This document shows, in pieces, positions 14,262 to 23,622 of a DNA stretch of 25,317 nt (its first letter is position 1; the number at the start of each line of letters is the position of its first letter). Below the pieces are notes generated by a model. The model did no database searches, was not told the origin of the DNA, and saw only the letters and a list, made by a program, of their open reading frames with translations. Origin of the DNA: Deltaproteobacteria bacterium (GTDB lineage: Bacteria; Desulfobacterota; Desulfobacteria; Desulfobacterales; SURF-15); NCBI GenBank assembly GCA_024644775.1, contig JAHEHB010000021.1, forward strand, positions 1 through 25,317, in the 5' to 3' direction. Both the position numbers and the translations under genes were made by a program.

Positions 14262-14740
14262 AAGAATTCTTCGGCAAATATCGGGGCACGGTGGAAAACA
14301 ACAAGGATCCCAAAAAAATGGCCCGTCTCCAGGTCAGTGTCCCCTCCGTGTTGGGCGACGGCCGTTTGAGCTGGGCCATGCCCTGTGTCCCTTATGCCGG
14401 ACCGAATCAGGGAATCTTTATGATACCTCAGGTGGGGGCCCATATCTGGGTGGAATTCGAGGGGGGCGATCCAGACTACCCGATCTGGAGCGGTTGCTTC
14501 TGGGGGTCGGGTGAGGTCCCTGACGGGTCGGCGGATGCAACCTTGAAAATGATTAAAACCGATACTGTTACCATTACCTTGAGTGACGGTACCGATAAAA
14601 CCGGGGGCATTTCAATAGAAACAGATAGGGGCTTCAATATAACCATGAACAGCGGCGGCATCGAAATAACCAACGGCTCGGCCAGTGTCAAACTCATCGA
14701 TTCCGAAGTGCAGGTCAAAAACAGCCTGGAGGTGGAATGA
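14258..14740 (+). CDS. Spike protein, gp5/VgrG OB-fold type (Afp8 C-terminal half)
   Basis: 160 residues. Residues about 1-90 form the OB-fold of gp5/baseplate assembly protein V: KYRGTVENNKDPKKMARLQV, then VGAHIWVEFEGGDPDYPIWSGCFWG. After that come short alternating beta repeats (TVTITLSDGTDKTGGISIET, ITMNSGGIEITNGSASVKL), which should form a small three-stranded beta-helix needle. This is the piercing tip at the bottom of the tube. No lysozyme domain is present, unlike T4 gp5. It overlaps the hub gene and the gp25-like gene by 4 bases each. No PAAR tip gene follows. Confidence 0.9.
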   Translation: MKEFFGKYRGTVENNKDPKKMARLQVSVPSVLGDGRLSWAMPCVPYAGPNQGIFMIPQVGAHIWVEFEGGDPDYPIWSGCFWGSGEVPDGSADATLKMIKTDTVTITLSDGTDKTGGISIETDRGFNITMNSGGIEITNGSASVKLIDSEVQVKNSLEVE

Positions 14741-15105
14741 TGCAAGTGGACTACCCTTTCCATTTCGACCCAAGTGGGCGCACAGCGCGAACCAGTGAAG
14801 CGGATCATGTTCGTGATCTGATTGCTCAGGTCTTGTTTACATCTCCCGGTGAACGGGTGAACCGCCCGGATTTTGGTAGCGGACTGAAGCATCTGGTCTT
14901 TGGGCCCAACAGCGATGAAATGGCCGCAGCCATCCAGTTCACGGTCAAAGGCGCCCTGCAGCAATGGCTGGGGCATTTGATTCAAGTCGAAGAGGTCTCG
15001 GTGAACAGCAGGGAGGCCACTCTTCAAGTGAGCGTGCAATACATCAATACACGCACTCAACAGCGCCATACGGTGAAATTCTTGAGTGAAGGGATGCCCG
15101 GATGA
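14737..15105 (+). CDS. gp25-like baseplate wedge protein (Afp9)
   Basis: 122 residues, usual for gp25/lysozyme-like wedge proteins of contractile systems (TssE, Afp9). Visible motifs are HVRDLIAQVLFTSPGERVNRPDFGSGL near residue 27-53 (in two parts), VFGPN, and the C-terminal strand RHTVKFLSEG. gp25 joins the first sheath ring to the wedge heterotrimer and helps start sheath growth; despite the lysozyme-related family name it is structural. Two tandem ATGs (14737 and 14740) are possible; GGAGG at 14728-14732 is 4 bases from the first and 7 from the second, so the second may be used. It overlaps both neighbours. Confidence 0.93.
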   Translation: MMQVDYPFHFDPSGRTARTSEADHVRDLIAQVLFTSPGERVNRPDFGSGLKHLVFGPNSDEMAAAIQFTVKGALQQWLGHLIQVEEVSVNSREATLQVSVQYINTRTQQRHTVKFLSEGMPG

Positions 15106-17588
15106 AATACTTTTGCTGCGATAATCTTCGCCGCGAGCGATTACAAGCGCTGAAAGCGCCCAACGGGATCGATTATCTCGAGGTTGTGGATCACCCCAAG
15201 CGCCCTGAGCAGCAGCAAATTTTTCTCATTTCCCTTATCAATGAACTCACCGGCATTCCCAAGGTTGAAAACATTCATATCGAGGGCGGGGAGCGCATTT
15301 CGGATGTCAAAGTCACCACGGTCACCCCCTTGAGTCCGACCCTCATTGAAGTGACCGTAAACAAGCCAGGCGACTTCTCAGTCTACACCTTGAGCATTAC
15401 GGGAAAGATCGGTGACGGGCGGGGGGGCAACAGCATGGATCCCCTCCTGTCCAAAGTCGATTTCTCCTTCAAAGTGAGTTGTCCCTCTGATTTTGACTGC
15501 CTGACGCGATCCCTTTGTCCTCCGGTGCCCTTGCCTGAGCCTGAAATCGATTATTTGGCCAAGGATTATTCGAGTTTCCGCCGGTTGATGCTGGACCGGA
15601 TGGCGGTCCTCATGCCGGAGTGGCAGGAGCGGTCCCCGGCGGATCTGGGTGTGGCTTTGGTGGAGCTTCTCGCCTACGTGGGGGACTATCTGAGCTATCA
15701 GCAGGACGCCGTAGCCACCGAAGCCTATCTCGGCACCGCGAGAAAACGCGTATCGGTGAGGCGCCATGCGCGACTGGTGGACTATCACATGCACAACGGC
15801 TGTAACGCCCGAGTATGGATCCAAGTGAGCGTGAATGCCGATAATGTGGCGGTGAAAAAAGGAACCCCCATTCTAACCCCTCTGTCGGCCCAGAACAAAC
15901 GCATCGACTTAAATCTGGAAGAAGAGGATGGTGTAAATCAATTTCGTGACTTATTATCCCAAAAACCGGAAGTCTTCGAGGTTCTGGACGAAAAAGCGGT
16001 TCTCTATTCGACCCACAACCGTATCTCCTTTCATACCTGGGGCGGTCGTGATTGTTGCCTGCCCAAAGGGGCTGTGCGCGCCACCCTGGCCGGCAATCTT
16101 CCCAACCTCAAGTCAGGCGACGTGCTGATCTTTATGGAGGTGACGGGCGCTCGAACCGGCCACGCGGCGGATGCTGATCCCGCCAAACGTCACGCCGTGC
16201 GCCTGACCCAAGTAACCCCTGGCCAGGATCCCATCGGTGGAAATATTCAGGATCCCCGGATCAACCGACCCGTTCCTTTGGATGTGACTGAAATCCAATG
16301 GGATAAGGAAGATGCCTTGCCCTTTTCCCTATGTGTGTCCAACCATGGCAGCGAAGGGGAGGAGGAAGTGAGTATCGCCCTCGGCAATGTCGTATTGGCC
16401 GACCACGGATACAGAATCGAAGACAAAAAACTCGGGGTGGTCCCAAAACCGTCTCTCTACAGGGAGCCCCTTGTGGATAACGATCGTTGTCAGCACCGCG
16501 AACCTGAGACGGTACCCCAGCGGTTTTACCCGCAATTGAAAGATAAACGGCTCACCTTCATCGATCCCTATGACGCCACAGGTTCGGCCGCTCAGGCTAT
16601 GGATCGACGGGTCGAAAAAGCCCTGCCTGGCATTATCGAGTTAAGCGGCCACAGAGGAACACAATCGGAGCAATGGCAGCCGCAACGCGATCTGCTGAAC
16701 AGCGGTGTCGATAAAAGGGAGTACGTGGTGGAGATGGAGTCGGATGGAACGGCCTATTTACGGTTTGGCGATGACCAGTTCGGGGCTCGTCCCAAACCGG
16801 ATACCCAATTCGAAGCCACGTATCGGGTGGGCAATGGTAAAAGAGGCAATGTGGGAGCTGAGGCGCTGCGCCATATCGTGAGCACCGATTCGAGAATTGT
16901 GGACGTTTCGAATCCCATACCCGCCAGGGGAGGAACCGAACCCGAGAGTATGGAGGAAGTACGCCAGAGAGCGCCCAACGCTTTCCGCTGTCAAGAGCGT
17001 GCCGTGACGTCTGAAGATTATGTGGCGGTTGCGAGCCGCCATCCTCAGGTCCAGGGGGCTGCGGCCACCGTGCGATGGACAGGTAGTTGGCATACGATCT
17101 TTCTGGCTGTGGATCGTAAAGGCGGTGAGAAAGTAAATCCTGAATTCGAAATGGAGTTGAGACGCTTTCTGGACCGATACCGTATGGCCGGCCATGACTT
17201 GGAGATCGAAGATCCGCACTATGTCTACCTGGAAATCGATATGACGGTTTGCATTGAACCGAATCACTTCCGCAGCCAGGTGGGTCTGGCGCTCCTGAGA
17301 CGATTCAGCCGTCATACATTGCCCGATGGAAGTCTCGGCATATTTCACCCGGATCATTTTACTTTTCAGCAGGCAGTCTATCTCAGTCCGTTGTATGCAG
17401 CAGCTGAAGCAGTGGCCGGAGTCGCTTCGGTTAATATCACAAAATTTCAACGTCTGGGCATCAAAAGTACGGAGGCCCTTGAGAGGGGCAAGCTGGAGTT
17501 GGGCAGGCTGGAGGTGGCCCGCCTCGATAACGATCCGAACTTTCCCGAACACGGTGTTTTCCGTCTTACGTTAGAGGGGGGAAAATGA
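15102..17588 (+). CDS. gp6-like baseplate wedge protein (Afp11, baseplate J family)
   Basis: 828 residues, normal for Afp11-type putative baseplate assembly proteins. The N-terminal domain ends with CPSDFDCL and a CPP pair, followed by the strongly conserved block IDYLAKDYSSFRRLMLDRM, PADLGVALVELLAYVGDYLSYQQDAVATEAYLGTAR (in parts) and RRHARLVDYHMHNGCNARVW, near residues 150-245. The second half has the J-type core, YLRFGDDQFGARP and RQRAPNAFRCQERAVTSEDYV. Together with the next gene product it forms the wedge triangle that rings the hub and changes shape when the particle fires. It overlaps gp25 and the next wedge gene by ATGA. No unusual insertions were seen. Confidence 0.93.
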   Translation: MKYFCCDNLRRERLQALKAPNGIDYLEVVDHPKRPEQQQIFLISLINELTGIPKVENIHIEGGERISDVKVTTVTPLSPTLIEVTVNKPGDFSVYTLSITGKIGDGRGGNSMDPLLSKVDFSFKVSCPSDFDCLTRSLCPPVPLPEPEIDYLAKDYSSFRRLMLDRMAVLMPEWQERSPADLGVALVELLAYVGDYLSYQQDAVATEAYLGTARKRVSVRRHARLVDYHMHNGCNARVWIQVSVNADNVAVKKGTPILTPLSAQNKRIDLNLEEEDGVNQFRDLLSQKPEVFEVLDEKAVLYSTHNRISFHTWGGRDCCLPKGAVRATLAGNLPNLKSGDVLIFMEVTGARTGHAADADPAKRHAVRLTQVTPGQDPIGGNIQDPRINRPVPLDVTEIQWDKEDALPFSLCVSNHGSEGEEEVSIALGNVVLADHGYRIEDKKLGVVPKPSLYREPLVDNDRCQHREPETVPQRFYPQLKDKRLTFIDPYDATGSAAQAMDRRVEKALPGIIELSGHRGTQSEQWQPQRDLLNSGVDKREYVVEMESDGTAYLRFGDDQFGARPKPDTQFEATYRVGNGKRGNVGAEALRHIVSTDSRIVDVSNPIPARGGTEPESMEEVRQRAPNAFRCQERAVTSEDYVAVASRHPQVQGAAATVRWTGSWHTIFLAVDRKGGEKVNPEFEMELRRFLDRYRMAGHDLEIEDPHYVYLEIDMTVCIEPNHFRSQVGLALLRRFSRHTLPDGSLGIFHPDHFTFQQAVYLSPLYAAAEAVAGVASVNITKFQRLGIKSTEALERGKLELGRLEVARLDNDPNFPEHGVFRLTLEGGK

Positions 17589-20500
17589 GTCGATTCCTGG
17601 ATTCTACTTTACGGGGCTTGAGGGACTGCGGTTGTTGTGTAGGCGTTCGCATCCATACACCCGCTTTGGTCTATAACCGTCCCGGTCTGTCGTCCATCAA
17701 ATACCGTGTCGGCACCCATGCCCGGTTTAAGCAGACGATGCTGGCTCGTATACCCAGTTTTACTGCCCCTTTTCTACAGCAACTCAAAACCCGTGATGAC
17801 AATGATTTCTCCATCGCCTTGCTGGATGCCTGGGCCATGGTGGCCGATGTCTTAACCTTCTACCAGGAACGTCTGGCCAACGAATCCTACCTCCGAACAG
17901 CCACACAGCGACTGTCTTTGTTGGAACTGGCTCGATTGATCGGTTATGAGTTGGGTCCGGGAGTGGCAGCCAGTACCTACCTGGCCTTCACCATAGATGA
18001 TAATGAGCAGGCCCCCACGAGAGTGCTTTTGCCCGCAGGCACGGTAGCACAGAGTGTTCCGAGGGAGCAGAACGAATTCCCCCAGACCTTTGAGACCTCA
18101 AAGGATGTTACGGCCAAAGCGGTCTGGAACGAACTGAGACCGCGATTGACAAGGCCGCAACAGCTGAAAAAGGATACGAAAGAGATTTTCTTTAAGGGGT
18201 TGGGTACCAATCTCCAAACCGGCGACATGCTGCTCATCATAGATGAAGAGAGCGATGCAGAGGAAGTGCATTGGGATGCACGTCGGGTAACGCGTGTACA
18301 ACCGGATCCGACCTACGATAGAACGAAGGTAACGTTGACGGTTAGTGCATCCCCCGGCCCATTTCCCAAGTCCCCGGCGGTCTATGCCTTGAGGCAGAAA
18401 GCCGATATCTTTGGCCATCGTGCGCCTGCGTGGCGTTCGCTGCCAGATCACGGCAAAGCCAGTTACCTCGGCATCACAGATCCCACAGAACTCTTGGATG
18501 AAGAAAAGCGAGAGTGGCCCGACTTCGTGATCAATGCCCCTCAATTTCCACACCTGCCTGTGGAGATGGAACCGCCCACGCGCCCTGTGGTCCCCACGCC
18601 TGAATCCGTCGCAGCAGCCGTGAAAACGGTGACGGACTTGCTGATGGATTCATATAATGCCGCTGCGCTTATGTCGATTCCTGACCTAGTCATCAAAGCG
18701 GTCACAGCGGTCAAGGAATTACTGAATGCCATCACTACCATCGGGGAGGATTTTTTGGATAAATATCCCGATCTTGCTGCTGATTTAGGTGAATCTGTCT
18801 CAGCGTTTGTCAATTTCGTTGTGGAAGTCGTAAGAAGCATTGCACCGGATGGAGACGAACTGCAAGTACCAGAAATCAGTGCGGAAGATGCTCTGGATAT
18901 AACCAAGTTAGGAGATAATTTCGACAAGATCATCGGCTTTTTCGGCGACATTAAGGATTCGATCTTACCCGATATTGATGCCAATGAAATAGTCGATTTG
19001 GAAAATTTACTAACGGAATTCATAAATACAAACCCGCTTCTCGCTCCGCTGAATACCCTTGCCCAAATCGATCTCCAGACACCGTTGGAAAACCTTAGAA
19101 AAGCTATCGAGGATGCTGTGAAGGCGGCCAATGATGTGCCGCAAAAACTGGCCCAGGCAACAGGTGCCAACATGGTGGCCAAAGTAACCTCGGTAGCTGT
19201 AGAGGCTGCCATGAACATGCCGCTTCCTGAGCAGGTTCGGACGCCGGAGATGATCGCCTCGGTAGCCATAATCTTTGCAAAAGTGACCTTGGTGGTCATC
19301 GCTACCGTTCCGAACCCTCAGTTAACCACAGATCCAAATGCTCAGATAAATGAGGTGTTGAATACTCTGGATTTAGATTCGTTGTTATCTGGAAATGGAG
19401 ATGGCCATGATCCGCAGCTTGCTGAAAATGTTGTTCCAGATGACGTATTAGCGGTTCTGGCTGGAGGCCTTGCAGCCGCCGGGATTAGCATTGGGGGCCT
19501 TGGATTGGCCTCCACTCTGTTTGCCTCGGCTTTTTTTATCCCTATAGTTGCCCCTGCTGCGCCTTTTTTACTGATAGCCATTGCAATAAGCATCGCTGCG
19601 GCGCCACACCTTTTCGATGGGGCTAAAGATGCTGAAAAAATCATCCAGGATGCTGTGATAGCGGCCTTGAACAAGGAAAGCGAAATACTTTCCCAACGAA
19701 CACATCGCTCACTCCTAAGTACATCCGATTTGGACCTCGACGACCTTTATTCCAAGATTTCACCGGACAGCTGGCTCTTGCTCTCCCTGCCGGACGGCCG
19801 AAGCCGGCCCTTTAAGATCGAAGCGGTGGCTGAGGTTTCGCGGGCCGATTTTTTACTCAGCGCCAAGGTCACCCGCGTAACGCTGAGCGGGCTTATGTTC
19901 CCAAGGATCACGAAGTCTCCCGAGGAAGATGCTGTCGCTGCCTTCCTTGAGTTATTGTCAGACTATGAAGAGGAAAGCGCAATCCAGGCACTCGATGCGC
20001 TCTACGAAACTTATAACGATACGCTCTCGGTGGAGGCACTCAAAGATTTCCTGGAACACCATGAAGGTGAGATGCCTGTAGAAGCGCTTGTGGCCCAATT
20101 GGAGGAAGCCCTTCCATTTTGGAGAGAAGTCAGAAATGCGACGGTTTTCGCCCAGAGCAAACCGCTCGAATTGGCCCAGGTGCCTTTTGATATACCCGTA
20201 CCGGAGAAGGAGGAAACAGCGTCCAATGGAGAGACCTTGCAGGAAATAAGCATTGAGCTGGACCGGAGCGTTCAAGGCCTTGACCCGGGGTGTCCGTTGA
20301 TCGTGGCCGGTGTAGCCATGGATGACGAGGACAGCGTGAATTCAGGCAAACTAAAGCGTGAACTGGTGATTTTAGATAAAACCGGTCCTGAACAGGATTT
20401 CACCCGTCTTTTTTTCCAAAAAGATTTTCAGCATAGGTACAAGCGAGATTCAGTGATCCTCTATGCCAATGTGGCCCACGCCACCCACGGGGAGACCCAC

Positions 20501-21559
20501 AATGAAGTTCTGGGTAGTGGTGATGCTTCCCGTGAATTTCAAAAATTCAGTCTTAAACAAAACGCCCTTACCTATGTGTCGGGATCCGGGGAGCGGGGAA
20601 TACGCAGCACGTTAAGTGTTCGTGTGAGTGATGTTCCATGGCGCGAAGCCCATTCCCTCTATGGATTGAGCAACAAGGCCCATGCCTTTAAGACCCAAAC
20701 CGACGACAGCGGCAAGGTTACCTTAACGTTTGGTGACGGCATGAACGGCGCCCGCTTACCGAGCGGTTTGGAAAACGTCAAAGCGGTTTACCGTACCGGC
20801 ATCGGTCTTGACGGAAACGTGGGCGCAGATCAAATCACGCTTTTGCCCCAAAGACCGTTGGGTGTGCGCAGTGTGACCAATCCCCTGATGGCCACAGGTG
20901 GGGATGATCCTGAAGGTATCGATCAAGTTCGCCGCAACGCGCCGATAACAGTGTTGACCATGGGGCGAATCGTCTCCTTGCAGGATTATGAGGATTTCGC
21001 CTTTACCTTTCCCGGTATTGCAAAAGCACTGGCCACCTGGACCGTAGATTCGGGAGTACGCGGCGTATTCCTTACCGTATGCGGCCCCAAGGGAGTTCCG
21101 ATTGAGGAGCATAGCGATACTTACAAGAATTTGCAGGAAACCATAGGCCGCTACGGTGATCCCCTGGTTCCCTCAAAGGTAGCCTCCGGTGTTCAGGCAA
21201 CTTTCAAGCTGAAGGCCAACCTGCAGATTCACGACGATTATCTTGCTCTCCAGGGCAAGGTAACAGCAGCCGTGGAAGCGGCCATGCGGTCCCATTTTTC
21301 TTTTGAGGCCCGCCGATTGGGTCAATCCATCACACGCAGTGAAGTGATTGCCGTCATGCAAAGTATAAAGGGTATCGTTGCCGTGGACCTGGATGCCTTC
21401 TACCGGTCGGACGATCCGGATGCGAACAGCGGGGCCAATCTTTCCAACCGCATGAAGCTGCTTGCGGCCATGCCTCGACCCGGCAGCCAGGGGATCGTCG
21501 CTCCGGCTGAAATACTTGTTCTGGATCAAGAACCGCTTACCTTGGGCAGGTTATCATGA
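17585..21559 (+). CDS. Second gp6-like wedge protein (Afp12-type) with large hydrophobic insertion
   Basis: 1324 residues, larger than the 800-1000 usual for this position. The N-terminal core is normal: YRVGTHARFKQTML, RDDNDFSIALLDAWAMVADV, FYQERLANESYLRTATQR, RLIGYELGPGVAA. It breaks off just after WPDF (W311) and resumes at about residue 710 (LDLDDLYSKISPDSWLLLSL). The extra segment of about 390 residues is helical and Ala/Val/Leu/Asp-rich, with a very hydrophobic stretch at about 619-680 (VLAGGLAAAGISIGGLGLAS, then FIPIVAPAAPFLLIAIAISI) long enough for two membrane helices. A second, acidic helical insertion lies at about 772-848, before FAQSKPLELAQVPFDIPV. The C-terminal wedge core is intact (TFGDGMNGARLPSG, LQDYEDFAFTFPGIAKALA). 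The core acts as the outer wedge arm; the insertion is unexplained and could hold the particle at a membrane. Confidence 0.92.
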   Translation: MSRFLDSTLRGLRDCGCCVGVRIHTPALVYNRPGLSSIKYRVGTHARFKQTMLARIPSFTAPFLQQLKTRDDNDFSIALLDAWAMVADVLTFYQERLANESYLRTATQRLSLLELARLIGYELGPGVAASTYLAFTIDDNEQAPTRVLLPAGTVAQSVPREQNEFPQTFETSKDVTAKAVWNELRPRLTRPQQLKKDTKEIFFKGLGTNLQTGDMLLIIDEESDAEEVHWDARRVTRVQPDPTYDRTKVTLTVSASPGPFPKSPAVYALRQKADIFGHRAPAWRSLPDHGKASYLGITDPTELLDEEKREWPDFVINAPQFPHLPVEMEPPTRPVVPTPESVAAAVKTVTDLLMDSYNAAALMSIPDLVIKAVTAVKELLNAITTIGEDFLDKYPDLAADLGESVSAFVNFVVEVVRSIAPDGDELQVPEISAEDALDITKLGDNFDKIIGFFGDIKDSILPDIDANEIVDLENLLTEFINTNPLLAPLNTLAQIDLQTPLENLRKAIEDAVKAANDVPQKLAQATGANMVAKVTSVAVEAAMNMPLPEQVRTPEMIASVAIIFAKVTLVVIATVPNPQLTTDPNAQINEVLNTLDLDSLLSGNGDGHDPQLAENVVPDDVLAVLAGGLAAAGISIGGLGLASTLFASAFFIPIVAPAAPFLLIAIAISIAAAPHLFDGAKDAEKIIQDAVIAALNKESEILSQRTHRSLLSTSDLDLDDLYSKISPDSWLLLSLPDGRSRPFKIEAVAEVSRADFLLSAKVTRVTLSGLMFPRITKSPEEDAVAAFLELLSDYEEESAIQALDALYETYNDTLSVEALKDFLEHHEGEMPVEALVAQLEEALPFWREVRNATVFAQSKPLELAQVPFDIPVPEKEETASNGETLQEISIELDRSVQGLDPGCPLIVAGVAMDDEDSVNSGKLKRELVILDKTGPEQDFTRLFFQKDFQHRYKRDSVILYANVAHATHGETHNEVLGSGDASREFQKFSLKQNALTYVSGSGERGIRSTLSVRVSDVPWREAHSLYGLSNKAHAFKTQTDDSGKVTLTFGDGMNGARLPSGLENVKAVYRTGIGLDGNVGADQITLLPQRPLGVRSVTNPLMATGGDDPEGIDQVRRNAPITVLTMGRIVSLQDYEDFAFTFPGIAKALATWTVDSGVRGVFLTVCGPKGVPIEEHSDTYKNLQETIGRYGDPLVPSKVASGVQATFKLKANLQIHDDYLALQGKVTAAVEAAMRSHFSFEARRLGQSITRSEVIAVMQSIKGIVAVDLDAFYRSDDPDANSGANLSNRMKLLAAMPRPGSQGIVAPAEILVLDQEPLTLGRLS

Positions 21560-23595
21560 GTTTTAATATAGAAGAACTATACGCTTTATTACCGGCCGAA
21601 TACCGGATTCGCGATGGAAAGTTGGGTCAGGAAAAAGCGGGCGGCCCGCTGAAGGCATTGCTCAAGGTCATTGCAGAGCAAGTGGCGGTCCTCGAGGAAG
21701 ATCTGGCCCAACGCTATGATGATCAGTTTATCGAGACCTGTGCCGAGTGGGTGGCACCCTACATCGGCGACCTGGTTAATGCGCGCACCATAAACGATCT
21801 CATCCTGGCAGATATTGATTCCCGAATTAAAAGCCGCCTTCGACAACGTGCTCAGGTGGCCAATACACTAGCCTATCGAAGGCGTAAGGGAACCCTGGCG
21901 GTTCTGGAACAGGTGGCCTGGGACGCTTCCGGATGGCCTGCTCGGGCCGTAGAATTCTACAAGCTCTTAGCCACCTCCCAGGCCACGAACCATGTCAGGA
22001 TCCAGAATTCTTACGCACCTGATTTGAGAAAAGGGGATGACTTAGCGCTTTTGAATACGCCTTTTGACACTATCGCCCACACGGCAGAGGTTCGGCGCAT
22101 CGCCAGCAGGCTGGGAAAATACAATATTCCTAATGTGGGAATTTTCCTCTGGCGGCTTCGGGCCAATTCCCTTTCAGGCTCGCCCGCCTTCAGGACCGGA
22201 CCGCGCCGATACAGATTTCACCCTTTAGGTATTGACACACAGCTCTTCAACGATCCGAACACGGAACAGTCCGTTGAAAACCTGGCGGAAGCCATCCATG
22301 TGCCCATGCCCATCAGCCGGCGGTTATTTCATACTCACCGTGAGCAATACTACGGATCCGGAAAAAGTATTTTTCTGGAGGTAGATGGCCAAGCTGTTGA
22401 CAGCAGCCGGATTGTGGTTTGCAATCTCTTCGATCATGACGGGGCGTGGGCACACCAGCCCGAAGATAAATACGGCATCGATCCGGTACTGGGCCGAATC
22501 GCCTTGCCGAAAAGTGTTACGGACACTCGAAAGGTGACCGTTTCCTTTCGATATGGTTTCAGCGCGGATATGGGAGGTGGAGAATATGTTCGGAAGTTTT
22601 CCGATCCTCATTCAACGGCGAAAGTATCCGTTCCCATGGATCATGAACGGATTCAGGATGCCTTGGAAGCAACCGGTGATCAAGATCGAATCGTTGAGGT
22701 GGATAACAGTGATCGTTACGAAGAGTCGCTTACCATTGATCTGGAAGAAGGCCGCCATCTCGAGTTGCGAGCGGGAAATAAATATCGTCCCACGCTGCTC
22801 ATAAACGGTGAACTAACCGTTAAAGGTAAATCGGATGCCAGCTTGACATTGGATGGTTTTCTCATCAGCGGCGGGCCATTGGTGGTGAAAGGTGATCTGG
22901 GTCGCCTGTGTTTGAGACACTGCACCTTGGTGCCGGGAACAAGTTTGAAAAGCGACGGCACTCCGGAAAAACCGGATGCACCCGTCCTGATCCTCCGTTC
23001 CCCATCCACAAAGGTAGAGATCGATCATTGTATCCTGGGTCGCCTGCAAGTTGGAGACAACCATGAGGTCATCATAAAGGACAGCATCATTGACGCTACC
23101 GGTCAGGAGAAGGTGGCCTATTCGGGCCCGGGGGATCGGAAATCGGGCGGGCCCCTGAAGGTGCTGAACACCACCTTTATTGGTCGGGTTCTTACCCGGT
23201 CCTTGGAAGCATCCAATACCATCTTTTTCGGCCGTGTATCCGGAAATGCGGAAACATCGGTACCCGTTTTCGTGGAGAATAGACAGGACGGCTGCCTTCG
23301 TTACTCCTTTGTGCCCGTCACGGCCAAAGTTCCAAGAAGATACCATTGCCAACCGGGGAAGAATAGCGATGGGAAACGCATTACCCCTTCCTTCACTTCC
23401 CTGCGATACGGGGCCGCCGGATACGCACAACTGTTGCACGATTGCGCGGCAGAAATCCGCGAAGGCGCCGAGAATGGATCGGAAATGGGTGCCTTTAACG
23501 CCCTTTTCCAAGCCCATAGATTAAGAAATGTGGCGTTGCGTATGGATGAATACCTGCGTTTTAGTTTGGAGGCCGGTCTATTTTTTGTGGATTGA
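21556..23595 (+). CDS. Baseplate-periphery protein: tail P2 I-like N-terminus plus beta-helix C-terminus
   Basis: 679 residues. Residues 1 to about 190 resemble the phage P2 gpI-like tail protein family: ELYALLPAEYRIRD, LKALLKVIAEQVAVLEEDLA, CAEWVAPYIGDLV and AYRRRKGTLAVLEQVAWD. This domain attaches to the wedge arms. Residues about 356-580 are short strands at regular spacing (VDNSDRYEESLTIDLEEGRH, LTLDGFLISGGPLVVKGDLG, VEIDHCILGRLQVGDNHEVI, IIKDSIIDATG), the look of a right-handed parallel beta-helix. Such tails on peripheral baseplate proteins could bind glycans or proteins or hold the next protein. The gene overlaps the wedge gene by ATGA and is followed after a short gap by the DUF6519 gene. 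Confidence 0.85.
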   Translation: MSFNIEELYALLPAEYRIRDGKLGQEKAGGPLKALLKVIAEQVAVLEEDLAQRYDDQFIETCAEWVAPYIGDLVNARTINDLILADIDSRIKSRLRQRAQVANTLAYRRRKGTLAVLEQVAWDASGWPARAVEFYKLLATSQATNHVRIQNSYAPDLRKGDDLALLNTPFDTIAHTAEVRRIASRLGKYNIPNVGIFLWRLRANSLSGSPAFRTGPRRYRFHPLGIDTQLFNDPNTEQSVENLAEAIHVPMPISRRLFHTHREQYYGSGKSIFLEVDGQAVDSSRIVVCNLFDHDGAWAHQPEDKYGIDPVLGRIALPKSVTDTRKVTVSFRYGFSADMGGGEYVRKFSDPHSTAKVSVPMDHERIQDALEATGDQDRIVEVDNSDRYEESLTIDLEEGRHLELRAGNKYRPTLLINGELTVKGKSDASLTLDGFLISGGPLVVKGDLGRLCLRHCTLVPGTSLKSDGTPEKPDAPVLILRSPSTKVEIDHCILGRLQVGDNHEVIIKDSIIDATGQEKVAYSGPGDRKSGGPLKVLNTTFIGRVLTRSLEASNTIFFGRVSGNAETSVPVFVENRQDGCLRYSFVPVTAKVPRRYHCQPGKNSDGKRITPSFTSLRYGAAGYAQLLHDCAAEIREGAENGSEMGAFNALFQAHRLRNVALRMDEYLRFSLEAGLFFVD

Positions 23596-23622
23596 ATTCA
23601 ACCGCTATCAAGGGGAAATATG

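Noticed and set aside
16758..17552. 264-codon - strand frame opposite the gp6-like wedge gene
   Set aside because: It is fully antisense to conserved J-type core sequence, with no ribosome binding site or family pattern.
18541..19299. 252-codon - strand frame opposite the wedge insert
   Set aside because: The peptide is a Ser/Thr/Ala-rich mirror of the Asp/Ala/Val-rich insert; the + strand frame continues unbroken through it into conserved wedge sequence.
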